Part shown: positions 40,504-50,117 of the stretch, one piece after another | How positions within the stretch are numbered: the stretch's first letter is position 1 | How the letters are laid out: each line of letters begins with the position of its first letter | NCBI RefSeq assembly: GCF_934525195.1 | Contig: NZ_CAKSZA010000003.1 | Location: 124,001 to 188,000, forward strand | Origin: an uncultured Eubacterium sp. | GTDB lineage: Bacteria; Bacillota; Clostridia; Oscillospirales; Acutalibacteraceae | Direction of reading: 5' to 3' | DNA: 64,000 nucleotides | Made by a program: the position numbers and the translations under genes | Notes under the pieces: model-generated | The model's input: only the letters and a program-made list of their open reading frames with translations | The model's database searches: none | Told to the model about the DNA's origin: nothing

Positions 40504-42291
40504 ATGCGCAGGCAGAAATACAACTACTTTGACGACGACCCCGAGGAGGAAAAACTCCAAGAGGAAATTCAAGAACTTGTTGACGGGTTCACGGAATCGC
40601 AAGAGCAAGTGCCGATCCTGATTGAGCACAAGGCGAAAAAGCATTCGGTCATCCACAAAATCATCGACTTTTTCAAATCACTGTTTTTGGGTTTGGTGCT
40701 TTTGGTAACAAACACCTACAAGAGCATCAAAAAAGACATTGACGACACAGCCGAAGAAGCAAGGGTTGAAGAACTCAAAGAGCAGTACGAAGAAGAGCTT
40801 GAAGCCGACGGCGAAGCTCCCGATGAAGCACGGAACGAAGCGGAATTGATGTACGCCGAGACTGAAGAAGAAATCCTGCAAAGACGCACAATGTCACCGT
40901 GGCTCAGGGCAATTATCGTATTTTTGACGGCAATCATTTTGATTGTTGTAATCATTGTAACTGCGGTTATGAATTCGGCAAACGCTGTTAATTCCAGACA
41001 CCACGAGTTTGAAAAGGACGCCAACAAGGTCTACACTCAGTACACCGAAAAATACGGCATTGCAAACTATAAATATATGAGCGAATACGAAGTTAAGGGT
41101 TATATGCTCACAGGCGTTTGCATTGTCAGAGAAATTGATTTTGACGACAACGGCAAGTCCGAACTTCTCATTTGCTACAACGACAACGACGAATATTACG
41201 AAGATGTTTGGGGCTACAAGGGCAACAATTTTGAACAGCTCTATCACAAAAAAGTTCCTCAGTCATCGAACAGAAATGATGATGTATGGGTAAGCGTTTA
41301 TTCAAACGGCAAAACTTTTTATCTTTCCGAGCACAGCGCTTCGGATTTATCAAAAGTCACCCTTTTAAAACTATCCGGCGGTGAGTTTAAGAAGAAAACA
41401 ACCGCTGTGTACAATACGGAAAAGTATTCGTTTGCAATCAAATCACGCAATGTGACCGACAATTTTGAACGCATAAAATTTGCGGTTTTGCGTGAAAATG
41501 CAGCGTCAACCACCGTTGACAGAACGCTTGACGCAACAGATTCTTATGCAGAAAAGACCACGAAAAAGCACATTCAAAATTCTGCCGACACGGCAAAATC
41601 CGCATACTATTCAATAGTTAAGGACTACACCGCAAAATACGGCGAAGCAAAGCTTGAATCAAGCGCAAAAATGCCGTACATCAGCGGTCTTGCAGGGGTT
41701 AATCTTATTGACTTTGACGGTGACGGGCAAGAGGAATTGATGCTCATTTATAAGCGTTCTGTCAGCGAACGTGATGAGGACTACGAGGGCAACTATGTGT
41801 CCGTTGAAAAGGAAAAATATTATTGCGACATCTATTCGTGGAACGGTCACAATGCCATTCAGGTTTATCAGGATGACGGAATAAGCAATTTGTATGATGA
41901 CGAGGACTGCGCATATTACATCCTCAAAAAAGACGGCAACAGATATTTTTATTGTTCAAACAAGTTCAAATCGGATGATTACGGCAGAACCGTAACGGCA
42001 ACATCTAAGATGATGCGTTTCAACGGTCAAAGTTTTGAACAGCAGTTCAAAGCAAACTACGAAACCGAATACGGCTACACGAAGTATTACATTGACAACG
42101 AGCGAGAATATAAAAATTCGTTCACTAAAAACGGCGGATACACCGTTCCGTTCTTTGACGGCGAGAATGAATTTGACAACAGCAAGTGGAATGTATGCTT
42201 CTTGAAAGGCGACAAGGAACGACTCAACAACATCAAGCTTCAGCTTGAAAAAACGCAAAACAACATCAAATCGCTTCAACAAAAAGATTGA
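40504..42291 (+). CDS. Large membrane-anchored protein with two Asp-rich FG-GAP-like modules
   Basis: A 595-residue protein with a perfect AGGAGGTGAT site. The N-terminus is highly acidic, a hydrophobic patch occurs at about 58-72 and a clear transmembrane helix at about 137-160. The extracytoplasmic part has two homologous modules, each beginning with a Tyr-Thr-x-Lys-Tyr-Gly helix and containing REIDFDDNGKSELLICY or LIDFDGDGQEELMLIY. These DxDxDGxxE loops resemble calcium-binding FG-GAP/VCBS or EF-hand-like loops. The rest is Tyr/Asn-rich beta. Role unknown; possibly an envelope protein with calcium-stabilised propeller-like blades. Confidence 0.7.
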   Translation: MRRQKYNYFDDDPEEEKLQEEIQELVDGFTESQEQVPILIEHKAKKHSVIHKIIDFFKSLFLGLVLLVTNTYKSIKKDIDDTAEEARVEELKEQYEEELEADGEAPDEARNEAELMYAETEEEILQRRTMSPWLRAIIVFLTAIILIVVIIVTAVMNSANAVNSRHHEFEKDANKVYTQYTEKYGIANYKYMSEYEVKGYMLTGVCIVREIDFDDNGKSELLICYNDNDEYYEDVWGYKGNNFEQLYHKKVPQSSNRNDDVWVSVYSNGKTFYLSEHSASDLSKVTLLKLSGGEFKKKTTAVYNTEKYSFAIKSRNVTDNFERIKFAVLRENAASTTVDRTLDATDSYAEKTTKKHIQNSADTAKSAYYSIVKDYTAKYGEAKLESSAKMPYISGLAGVNLIDFDGDGQEELMLIYKRSVSERDEDYEGNYVSVEKEKYYCDIYSWNGHNAIQVYQDDGISNLYDDEDCAYYILKKDGNRYFYCSNKFKSDDYGRTVTATSKMMRFNGQSFEQQFKANYETEYGYTKYYIDNEREYKNSFTKNGGYTVPFFDGENEFDNSKWNVCFLKGDKERLNNIKLQLEKTQNNIKSLQQKD

Positions 42292-42306
42292 TATATCCGT
42301 TCAAAC

Positions 42307-42344
42307 AAAACTCTCCTTAAATTAAGGGGAGTTTTATTTTTTTA
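42307..42344 (+). terminator. Terminator
   Basis: AAAACTC-CCTTAA / TTAAGG-GAGTTTT stem followed by ATTTTTTT. Confidence 0.85.
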
Positions 42345-42407
42345 AAATCATCTGTATTTGAATATTTTGTCGGATAGTAAATTTTTTATAAAGTAAATAT
42401 AAAGTTA

Positions 42408-42436
42408 TTGTAAAGGATTTTTTTGAGTGTTATAAT
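42408..42436 (+). promoter_or_regulatory. Promoter of the GPH transporter gene
   Basis: TTGTAA (42408-42413), 17 bp, TATAAT (42431-42436). Confidence 0.75.
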
Positions 42437-42471
42437 ATTTTTGTTTAATTTTTTAATAAAGGAGTTTTTCT

Positions 42472-44004
42472 ATGGCTAAAAACAAAAGCGCTGTTGCGGA
42501 AAAGCCGACAACAGGAGCAAAAAAGTACATGAAGCCATCAGAGATTGCCACCTTTGGTATCGGACTGTTCGGTGTCGCTTTGCTGACCGGATGGATGCCT
42601 GACTACACGATGACATTCTTTGCTGACTTTGCATTCAAGGGCAAGGGATTTGATTCCGCCCAACTTGCACACGTTATCCCGATTGTTTTCGGTGTTGCCG
42701 GCATTGTCGGTGCGTTGTGCGAACTCATCATCGGTGTTTTGGTTGACAGAACACGAACACCGCTCGGCAAGGTTAAGCCTTGGGTCGGCTTCGGTGCAAT
42801 TCCGCTTGCCATCATCTCAATGCTTGTGTTTGTTGCACCAAACACATCATCATTCACCCTTGCAACAATTTGGATGTTTGTGATTTACGCACTTTACACT
42901 GCGATTTCCTGTGCGGTTGAATCACCGTCAAACTGCTTCGGCGCACTCTGTTCGCCAAATCCGAGCGAGCGTTCAACAGCGATTTCCATCGCTTCGTTCC
43001 TCCGTTCGGTAGGTCAATCGGGCGGCCAGGTTGTAATCATTGTTGTTCCGCTTATTATGAAAGCGCTTATGGGTCAACAGCAATACAAAAACGCCGAAGG
43101 TCAAGGTCTTGACCTCATCATTTCAACGGCTGTTTGTGCTCTCGGTATGGTAATCTTTGTTATGATTTTCTTTGCAAACAACAAAGAGCGTGTGCCGTAC
43201 ACAAGCGAAAAAGTTTCGCTCAAAGAATCCATCAAGCTTGTTTTCACAAACAAAAACCTGCTTATGGTTTCGCTCACAAAATTGTTCGGCTTCGGTCGTG
43301 GCGTTTACGGCACAGTTTCGCTTTACATAGCCGTTTATCTCCTCGGCTCAAAGGGACTCAAGCTTGCACTTATGCTCCCTATGGGTATCGGCACAGCGGT
43401 CGGCACTTTGCTTGTTAACCTTGTGCTCAAAAAGTTTTCAACAAAGCAAACATTCATCCTTTTCTGCGTTTACGGTGCATCTGCAATGGCAATTTTGTAC
43501 CTTGTATCAAAGGGTGTAGGCTTCAACAGCAACCTCATTGTTCCGTTCCTCATTCTCAATTTCTTCTGCGGAATTCAGCACGGCAACACAAACACAACAC
43601 CAAACATTATGATTGCCGACTGTATTGACGAAATGGAATACAAAACAGGCAAGCGACAAGAGGGTCTTGCTTATGCCGGCTACGGTCTTTTCTCAAAAAT
43701 CGCATCGGCAGGCACAAAATATCTTGCTCCTTTCCTTGTTTATACTTGGTCGGGCTACCACTTCTCAACAAGCCAAAATGTTGCTTATGCCGCACAGTCG
43801 GACGAGGTTCTCACAAAGTTCCTTGCAATTTATACGGTAATCCCTGCTATCTTTGTAATTCTTCAATTTGTCCCTATTCTTTTCTATGATATGGTAGGCG
43901 AAAAGAAAGAGAGAATTACCGCTGCCCTCCTTGAAAAGAGAGCAAAGGAAGAAGCAGAAAAAGCAGAAGAAGCCGAAACCGTTTCGGCAGAAATTGCGGA
44001 ATAA
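42472..44004 (+). CDS. GPH-family (MFS) sodium/sugar symporter-like transporter
   Basis: A 510-residue, 12-helix transporter. The loop VDRTRTPLGKVKPW is the GPH (glycoside-pentoside-hexuronide:cation symporter) signature (D-R-T-x-x-x-G-K-x-R-P-W type). NTTPNIMIADCIDEMEYKTGKRQEG is the second family motif in the C-terminal half. The last 30 residues are a charged Glu/Ala/Lys tail. The substrate is probably a sugar or glycoside, but no catabolic genes are nearby. The following gene starts 13 bp later. Confidence 0.88.
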   Translation: MAKNKSAVAEKPTTGAKKYMKPSEIATFGIGLFGVALLTGWMPDYTMTFFADFAFKGKGFDSAQLAHVIPIVFGVAGIVGALCELIIGVLVDRTRTPLGKVKPWVGFGAIPLAIISMLVFVAPNTSSFTLATIWMFVIYALYTAISCAVESPSNCFGALCSPNPSERSTAISIASFLRSVGQSGGQVVIIVVPLIMKALMGQQQYKNAEGQGLDLIISTAVCALGMVIFVMIFFANNKERVPYTSEKVSLKESIKLVFTNKNLLMVSLTKLFGFGRGVYGTVSLYIAVYLLGSKGLKLALMLPMGIGTAVGTLLVNLVLKKFSTKQTFILFCVYGASAMAILYLVSKGVGFNSNLIVPFLILNFFCGIQHGNTNTTPNIMIADCIDEMEYKTGKRQEGLAYAGYGLFSKIASAGTKYLAPFLVYTWSGYHFSTSQNVAYAAQSDEVLTKFLAIYTVIPAIFVILQFVPILFYDMVGEKKERITAALLEKRAKEEAEKAEEAETVSAEIAE

Positions 44005-44017
44005 GGAGGGATATGCT

Positions 44018-45001
44018 ATGACAGAATCAAAAAAAGGCTTTAAAGCAGGACTTTACGGCTTAGTTGCAGGCATACTTTGTGCCGCAATTCTTGTTGGAAT
44101 GACTGTTTTTGCATTCACCACCAGATACAATGCTTTTTCTCCTGAAAAAGTTGCACAATCTTATGCCGACACAATCGTTCAAACAGGCGACGGCTACAAT
44201 GCACTCAAGGTTTCCTTGGTTTCCAAAAATCAAAAGTTCGGCAATTTTGTAATCAACGCTTATATGGCTCCTTATGTAAACGACAATAAGGGCAAGAAAA
44301 AGGGCGAAAAAAAGATTGAGCAGAACAAAGAAATCGGCACAGGAAGCAAGAAAGAAGCAAAGCTCCTCGACACAGTTTACAACACAATGTACGACTACTA
44401 TGACGAGCTTATGAAAACAGTCGGACTCCAAAATTACGACGAGTTTTACAGCCTCTATTTTGCAAAACTCAAAGAGGTCAGAGTGGCTGTTCTTCAAGAC
44501 GATTATATGGACACAGACTTTATGTTCAGCGTGTTTGAATCCAATGTTCAGACCTATGCAAACAAATTGACAGGCACGGAAAAGAAGCTTGCGGCTGATG
44601 AAAAAACCGTTATCCAAAAGGCTTCGACAGGTGTTTATCAAGAACTTTACGGTAAAAAATACAAGCTCACAACAACCGTAACCGACACAAAGGAATTACC
44701 TGCCGACGAAGTTAAGGCTTATGCCAAAGGCTACAAGGACAGAGTTGCTCCTATCATCCAAAAGAGCGAAACGGTTGCCGACACGCTTGATGACAAAAAA
44801 TCCGAAGCAATGAAGTCTGCGTTTGAAAATCTCGATGTTGCAGACAGCATTGAAGCTGTTGACGAGTGCACCGTTGAGGTTACAAATCAAAACGGTGATG
44901 TCGTTGCAAACACAAAGGTTTATGTTGTAAGAATCGGCAACAGCTGGTATGTTGACAATTCAAACACCGACACCACTCCGCTTTACATCACTATTGCATA
45001 A
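44018..45001 (+). CDS. Membrane-anchored protein of unknown function
   Basis: A 327-residue protein with one N-terminal transmembrane helix (about residues 10-35), then a Lys-rich loop and a long, mostly helical extracytoplasmic region. It ends in a small beta domain with EVTNQNGDVVANTKVYVVRIGNSWYVD, as in DUF4878/NTF2-like lipoprotein tails. AAGGAGG site; 13 bp after the GPH transporter gene and likely cotranscribed. It could be an accessory to the transporter, but nothing shows this directly. Confidence 0.55.
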   Translation: MTESKKGFKAGLYGLVAGILCAAILVGMTVFAFTTRYNAFSPEKVAQSYADTIVQTGDGYNALKVSLVSKNQKFGNFVINAYMAPYVNDNKGKKKGEKKIEQNKEIGTGSKKEAKLLDTVYNTMYDYYDELMKTVGLQNYDEFYSLYFAKLKEVRVAVLQDDYMDTDFMFSVFESNVQTYANKLTGTEKKLAADEKTVIQKASTGVYQELYGKKYKLTTTVTDTKELPADEVKAYAKGYKDRVAPIIQKSETVADTLDDKKSEAMKSAFENLDVADSIEAVDECTVEVTNQNGDVVANTKVYVVRIGNSWYVDNSNTDTTPLYITIA

Positions 45002-45013
45002 ATAAAATCAACG

Positions 45014-45046
45014 ACCTTCCCTTTGCAAAACAAGGGGAGGTTTTTA
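45014..45046 (+). terminator. Terminator before ftsE
   Basis: CCTTCCCTTTG / CAAGGGGAGG stem, then T5. Confidence 0.8.
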
Positions 45047-45108
45047 TTAGCCAATTGGAAATATTTACAAATGTGTTACAAAATTTACAAAATGGCAACA
45101 TAAAATAC

Positions 45109-45137
45109 TTGATATTTGTGTGATTATGTTATATTAT
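45109..45137 (+). promoter_or_regulatory. Promoter of the ftsEX-M23 cluster
   Basis: TTGATA (45109-45114), 17 bp, TATTAT (45132-45137). Confidence 0.5.
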
Positions 45138-45219
45138 ATATATACTTATTGGGTAAAACCGAATTTTACGATTTTTATTACTTGATATAATTATTCACAA
45201 AAAGATAGGAGTGAGCGCT

Positions 45220-46098
45220 GTGATAGAATTTAGAGATGTAACAAAAGTCTACGGCAGCAACGATACACACGCTCTCGAAAATGTAAACATCAAAATCGAG
45301 GACGGCGAATTTGTATTCATTGTCGGCTCATCGGGTGCAGGTAAAAGTACTTTCTTGAAACTTATTATGCACGAGGAAAAGCCGACTTCGGGTGAAGTTA
45401 TTGTAAACGGATATGCTTCAACAAAAATGAAAAAGCGTCAGGTTCCGTACTACAGAAGAACAATGGGAATAGTTTTCCAGGACTTCAGAATTATTCCGAA
45501 AATGACCGTTTACGATAATGTTGCATTTGCAATGCGTGTTATCGGAACAAAAGAAAAAGAAATCAGAAAAAGAGTGCCATACATTCTTCAGCTTGTCGGA
45601 CTCAGCCAAAAGGCACGCTCAATGCCAAACGAATTGTCGGGCGGTGAGCAACAGAGAGTTTCGCTTGCGAGAGCACTTGTTAACAATCCCGACCTCATCA
45701 TTGCGGACGAGCCTACAGGAAATGTAGACCCTGAGATGAGCCACGAGATTGTTGAACTTCTTACAAAAATTAACAACAACGGCACAACTGTTGTTATGGT
45801 TACACACGAGCACGACCTTGTGCGTACATTCCAGCGCCGTGTTATTGTTATTCAAAAGGGTAAGGTTGTATCAGATACCCCTGACCCGACTTTTGCAAAA
45901 TTCAAGACCAAAGAAACAAAGAAAGAAAACGATATGTTCTACTTTGAGCAGGATGTCAAAAACGAAAACCTGACAGAAGTTTTTGAGGACTTGGAAGAAA
46001 GTGATGCACTCAACACAGACGGCATTGCTTCATTGGCAGACGACAAAACCGAGGGCACTGTTGACCTCAACGAATTGGCACAGGGAGGTGAGCAATAA
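45220..46098 (+). CDS. ftsE: Cell-division ABC ATPase FtsE with acidic C-terminal extension
   Basis: A 292-residue ATPase read from GTG at 45220 (MIEFRDVTKVYG), with GGAG 8 bases before; an earlier GTG at 45211 overlaps that site. Walker A GSSGAGKSTFL, signature LSGGEQQRVSLARAL, Walker B LIIADEPTGNVDP and switch His VTHEHDLV are intact. Canonical FtsE ends near residue 225. Here about 65 extra residues follow, rich in Asp/Glu, with a KTKETKKEN linker. With FtsX it forms the complex that controls wall hydrolases at division. TAATG overlap with ftsX. Confidence 0.93.
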   Translation: MIEFRDVTKVYGSNDTHALENVNIKIEDGEFVFIVGSSGAGKSTFLKLIMHEEKPTSGEVIVNGYASTKMKKRQVPYYRRTMGIVFQDFRIIPKMTVYDNVAFAMRVIGTKEKEIRKRVPYILQLVGLSQKARSMPNELSGGEQQRVSLARALVNNPDLIIADEPTGNVDPEMSHEIVELLTKINNNGTTVVMVTHEHDLVRTFQRRVIVIQKGKVVSDTPDPTFAKFKTKETKKENDMFYFEQDVKNENLTEVFEDLEESDALNTDGIASLADDKTEGTVDLNELAQGGEQ

Positions 46099-47018
46099 TG
46101 TCCGGAGCAAGTTTCAGATACCTTGTAAAAGAGGGCTTTCGCAACACTTGGACAAACCGTATGATGTCTGTTGCATCAATATGCGTATTGCTCAGCTGTT
46201 TGGTTCTCATCGGTTCGGCTTCAATGATATTTTTGAACATCAATTCTCTTGTTCAAAAAATCGAAAACGAAAATGTTATTATGGTGTACATTGATGATGA
46301 AGCAACAGATGCCGACATCGACGAATTGGGCATTGAACTTCAAAACCTCAACAATGTGCAAAAAATCGAATTTGTTGCAAAAGAGGACGCTTGGGCAGAG
46401 CAAATTGCAACAATGGACGAAGCTCAGGCAGAATTTTTCACAGAGCAAACAGATGAAATTCCGTTGCCTGACGCATACAAAGTTACGGTTAAAGATTTGG
46501 AGCAATTCACCTCCACGGTTAAGCAAATCAAAAAGCTTGACCATATCGACACCGTAAGACAAAACACCGACCTTGCAAAGAAGCTGGCAAAGATTTCAAA
46601 CGGAATCAGCATTATTTCAATCGTTATAATTTCCGTTCTCTTTGCAATTTCTCTGTTTATTATTTCAAACACAATCAAACTCACCGTATACTCTCGCCGA
46701 CTCGAAATCAGCATTATGAAATCGGTTGGCGCAACAAACAGCTTTGTTCAGCTTCCGTTTGTTGTTGAGGGCGTTATTCTCGGCGTTGTGGCAGGAGTTT
46801 TGTCGTTGTTCGCTGTTTGGGGAATATACGAGCTTGCCATCAGCAGATTTGGAGATGTGTTCAACTCCATAGGCTTAGATCCGCTTAACTTTATGGATTA
46901 CGCTTGGATTATGCTCGGCGTATTTGTTGCTATCGGCATTGTCAGCGGTGTCGGCGGTTCACTCATTACTATGAGAAAATATCTTACAAAGGAAGGCAGT
47001 GAGATAAGTGCGGTTTAA
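46098..47018 (+). CDS. ftsX: Cell-division membrane protein FtsX
   Basis: A 306-residue four-helix protein: an N-terminal cytoplasmic part and first helix (SICVLLSCLVLIGSASMIF), a large extracellular loop (about residues 50-165) that in the family binds the partner hydrolase, then three helices (IISIVIISVLFAISLFI, VVEGVILGVVAGVLSLFAVWG, IMLGVFVAIGIVSGVGGSLI). SRRLEISIMKSVGATNSFV is the conserved FtsX coupling segment. It is followed directly by three M23 hydrolases, whose coiled coils are the expected binding partners of the loop. Confidence 0.95.
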   Translation: MSGASFRYLVKEGFRNTWTNRMMSVASICVLLSCLVLIGSASMIFLNINSLVQKIENENVIMVYIDDEATDADIDELGIELQNLNNVQKIEFVAKEDAWAEQIATMDEAQAEFFTEQTDEIPLPDAYKVTVKDLEQFTSTVKQIKKLDHIDTVRQNTDLAKKLAKISNGISIISIVIISVLFAISLFIISNTIKLTVYSRRLEISIMKSVGATNSFVQLPFVVEGVILGVVAGVLSLFAVWGIYELAISRFGDVFNSIGLDPLNFMDYAWIMLGVFVAIGIVSGVGGSLITMRKYLTKEGSEISAV

Positions 47019-48258
47019 CGGTAAAAAAATAATTTCTTTGATATTGTCATTGGCATTTGCTTTCAGCGTTGTGGGCGGAACATCATCCACCTACGCCGCA
47101 AGCACTTCTGCCCTTCGTGACAAGCAGAAAAAAATTCAAAGTCAGATTGACGCAGCTCAATCAAAAATCAACAAACTTGCCGGTCAAAAGAAAAACACAG
47201 AGGAGTACATATCTGCTCTTGATGTAAAAATTCAAGCACTCAAGGACAAAATCAGCACCCTTAAAGCAGAGTCGAATGCACTCCAAAGCAACATCGACAA
47301 GGTTAAGAAAAACATTTCGGACACAGGTGCGCAAATCGACAAAATACAAGCCGACATTGACGCAAAGCAGGCTGAATTTGACAAGACCTTTGACGAATAT
47401 TGCCAAAGACTCCGTGCAATGTATGTTTCCGGTCACGCAAGCAACCTTGAGGTGCTTCTCACAAGTTCCGACATCAGCTCAATCCTCACTCGTTCGGAGA
47501 TGATTAAGTCTGTTTCGCAAAAGGACAGCAAAACTCTCAACGACCTTATGGACAAGATGAATGAAATTGAAAAAGACAAGGCAGACCTGGAACAAAAAAG
47601 AGCAGAACTCAAAAAAGACAAGGAAAAACTCCAGTCACAAAAGAACAAGCTCGACAGCAACATTGCAACAGTCAACGCTTCAAAGAAAGAACTTGACAAA
47701 GAGGTCAGCGAAGCAAACGCAATGATGCGCAAACTCAACAGCCAAACTGCCGAATACAAAGAAAGCATTTCGGACAACGAAGATGAAATGGCTCGAATTG
47801 AGGCACAAATTGCAGAAGAAATCCGCAAGGCTCAGGCTGCAAACACAGGCTCAACAAGCGGTTCGCACGGAAGCGGTGCATACAGTGGAACTCTTGGTTA
47901 TCCAACAAGTTCACGCAGAATTTCCGCAGGCTATCCAAACTATTCAAGCGGTCGTTACCACGGCGGTGTTGACTTCCCTGTTCCGTCAGGTTCAGCGGTT
48001 CATGCTGCTGCATCCGGCACGGTAATCATTGCCAAAAACCTCAACTACAGCTATGGTCACTATCTCGTAATCGACCACGGCAACGGACTTTCAACTCTTT
48101 ATGCTCACAACACCACACTTCTTGTAGGTGTCGGCTCACATGTCACAAAGGGTCAGGTTATTGCTCGCAGTGGTTCAACAGGAAACTCAACGGGTCCGCA
48201 CTGCCACTTTGAGGTGCGTGTGAATGGTACAAGAGTAAATCCATTCAACTATCTATAA
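47008..48258 (+). CDS. Coiled-coil M23 peptidoglycan endopeptidase, copy 1 (EnvC/PcsB-like)
   Basis: A 416-residue secreted protein read from GTG at 47008, overlapping ftsX by 11 nt. A signal peptide ends near STYAAS. A long coiled coil (about residues 33-265) contains the conserved EYCQRLRAMYVSGHASNLEVLL segment, then a Gly/Ser linker, and an M23 (LytM) domain with zinc ligands in YHGGVDFP and HCHFE plus the YAHN His. The catalytic residues are intact, unlike E. coli EnvC, so it may cut peptidoglycan directly when FtsEX activates it. Confidence 0.93.
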   Translation: MRFNGKKIISLILSLAFAFSVVGGTSSTYAASTSALRDKQKKIQSQIDAAQSKINKLAGQKKNTEEYISALDVKIQALKDKISTLKAESNALQSNIDKVKKNISDTGAQIDKIQADIDAKQAEFDKTFDEYCQRLRAMYVSGHASNLEVLLTSSDISSILTRSEMIKSVSQKDSKTLNDLMDKMNEIEKDKADLEQKRAELKKDKEKLQSQKNKLDSNIATVNASKKELDKEVSEANAMMRKLNSQTAEYKESISDNEDEMARIEAQIAEEIRKAQAANTGSTSGSHGSGAYSGTLGYPTSSRRISAGYPNYSSGRYHGGVDFPVPSGSAVHAAASGTVIIAKNLNYSYGHYLVIDHGNGLSTLYAHNTTLLVGVGSHVTKGQVIARSGSTGNSTGPHCHFEVRVNGTRVNPFNYL

Positions 48259-48272
48259 ATTAAACCTTATTA

Positions 48273-48444
48273 CGGCTCCCCTTATTAAGGGGAGCTGTCG
48301 CACTTTATGTGCGACTGAGGGGTTAAACTAAAACCCCACCGACTCGTTATACTCGTCACCTTTACTGCGTAGACGCCCCCTTTTGTCTGCGTTGCAGACA
48401 TTTCCCCCGATTAACGGGGGAATCACTTTGCTTCAAGGGGAGGC
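48273..48444. repeat. Mosaic palindromic repeat, longest copy
   Basis: GGCTCCCCTTATTAAGGGGAGC hairpin, GTCGCAC/GTGCGAC, CCCCACCG, then GTAGACGCCCCCTTTTGTCTGC, GTCTGC/GCAGAC and CCCCCGATTAACGGGGG hairpins. The same units occur at 13739, 33681 and 62077. It could attenuate readthrough between hydrolase copies 1 and 2. The rest up to 48602 is AT-rich, with no gene. Confidence 0.8.
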
Positions 48445-48602
48445 ATATTGTTATGTCATCAATAGAAGTTTTTATTCATAAAATAAGCATAATTCTTTAT
48501 TTTTTAATATAATGTAAAAAATATAAAAAATAAATAAAATTCCTTTTACTTATAATACTAATTGTGGTAAAATTATTATGTAGAATTTTACGGAGGTGCG
48601 GA

Positions 48603-50084
48603 ATGAATAGATATGTTAAAAAATTAGTTTCTGTTTTGATGAGCGCGTGCTTGATATGCACAAGTGCGGCAATCTGCACACCCGTTGGCGCAAGTCCCGC
48701 AAAATCGCAGGAACAACGCAAGGAAGAACTCGAAAAGCAGCTTGAAGAAACAAACAAAAAGCTTAAAGAACTCGGAAAAGAAAAAACCGATGCACAGGAA
48801 TATCTTGATGTAATTGACACCAAGCTTGATACACTCAAGGAGCAGTATTCAATCACCTTGAGTGAAGTGAACGAAACCGAAAACAGAGTGCATAAAACTC
48901 AGCAAAGCATAAGTACAAACACCCAAACGCTCAAGGAAATTGAAGTGAGCCTAAAGGATATGGAGGCTCAGTCGGCAACACTTGAAGCGGAATACGATGA
49001 TGTTTGGCAAAAATACTGCCAAAGAGTCAGGGCGATTTATGTTAGCGGCGAAACCGAAAGCGTGCTTACATTTTTGCTTTCTTCCGACGGAATTCAAAAT
49101 TTTTTGACAAGACTTGAAATGGTGTCAGCCGTTGCAAAAAAGGACAGCAAACTTCTGAAAGAAATGAACACAAAAATTGAGCAAATTCAGACTTCACGCA
49201 AGGCGCTCGGCGAAAAGCGAGAGGAACTGAACAAAACTCAAAAGGTGCTCAAATCGGACACCGAAAGTTTGAAAGTTCAACAGGTTTCGCTCAACGAAAA
49301 AGAAGCCGAAATGAAGAAGAAAAAATCGGCTATGGAAAAACAACAGATTGAGGCAAACACAACACTTCAAAAAATCAACGACCAAACAAAGGAATATTCG
49401 GAACTTCACGACATAACTCAGGAGGAAATTGACCGAATCGACAACGAAATCCAAGAGGCAATCAAGAAGTACCAAAACAAGCAAACAACGACCAAAAAGA
49501 AAAAGAAGCCGACCACAACAAAGCCGACTACGACCAAACCGACAACAACAAAGAAAAACGAAACAACCACAAAGCATGTGACGGAAACAACGACCGAGGA
49601 GGAAACAACCGAGGAAGAAATTCCCTCCGACTTCATCAATATGACCTATCCTTGCCCTGATCACACAAGAATTACCTGCCCGTTCCACGGCTACACGGGT
49701 CACAACGGTTGCGACTTTTCAACAAGCGGAACAACGGGTCACAAAATCGTTGCTGCAGACAGCGGTACGGTCATCATTTCTAAGGACATCACCTGCAATC
49801 GCAACACCTGCAAAAAAAGTTACCACGGCAACGGATATTGCAGCTACGGCAGATACATTGTTATTATGCACGACCACCCTAACCGAAACGGACAAACCGT
49901 TTACTCACTTTATGCGCACAACAGCGTTCGCACCGTATCGGCGGGTCAGCATGTAAGCAAAGGTCAGCAAATCGCACTCAGCGGTTCAACAGGAAATTCA
50001 ACAGGACCTCATCTTCACTTTGAGGTCAGAGTCGGCGACGGCTCATACGGCAGCGCCGTAAATCCGGCAATTTATTTGCCATAA
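48603..50084 (+). CDS. Coiled-coil M23 peptidoglycan endopeptidase, copy 2
   Basis: A 493-residue secreted protein with a signal peptide ending near VGASPA and a coiled coil (about 35-290) including KYCQRVRAIYVSGETESVLTFL, homologous to copy 1. Next is a long Thr/Lys then Thr/Glu low-complexity linker (about 292-345, repeated TTTKP) and an M23 domain with HNGCDF and HLHFE ligands. The catalytic domain has an extra Cys-containing insert (ITCNRNTCKKSYHGNGYC) not in the other copies, probably disulfide-bonded. GGAGGTGCGGA site. Confidence 0.9.
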   Translation: MNRYVKKLVSVLMSACLICTSAAICTPVGASPAKSQEQRKEELEKQLEETNKKLKELGKEKTDAQEYLDVIDTKLDTLKEQYSITLSEVNETENRVHKTQQSISTNTQTLKEIEVSLKDMEAQSATLEAEYDDVWQKYCQRVRAIYVSGETESVLTFLLSSDGIQNFLTRLEMVSAVAKKDSKLLKEMNTKIEQIQTSRKALGEKREELNKTQKVLKSDTESLKVQQVSLNEKEAEMKKKKSAMEKQQIEANTTLQKINDQTKEYSELHDITQEEIDRIDNEIQEAIKKYQNKQTTTKKKKKPTTTKPTTTKPTTTKKNETTTKHVTETTTEEETTEEEIPSDFINMTYPCPDHTRITCPFHGYTGHNGCDFSTSGTTGHKIVAADSGTVIISKDITCNRNTCKKSYHGNGYCSYGRYIVIMHDHPNRNGQTVYSLYAHNSVRTVSAGQHVSKGQQIALSGSTGNSTGPHLHFEVRVGDGSYGSAVNPAIYLP

Positions 50085-50117
50085 ATCTAAAAGCAATCAA
50101 AACAAGGGGTCTTCACT

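Noticed and set aside
49480..49610. Repeated ACAACAAAG-type units as a CRISPR or tandem DNA repeat
   Set aside because: They encode the TTTK/TTTKP linker of an M23 protein in frame; spacing is irregular and there are no spacers or cas genes.
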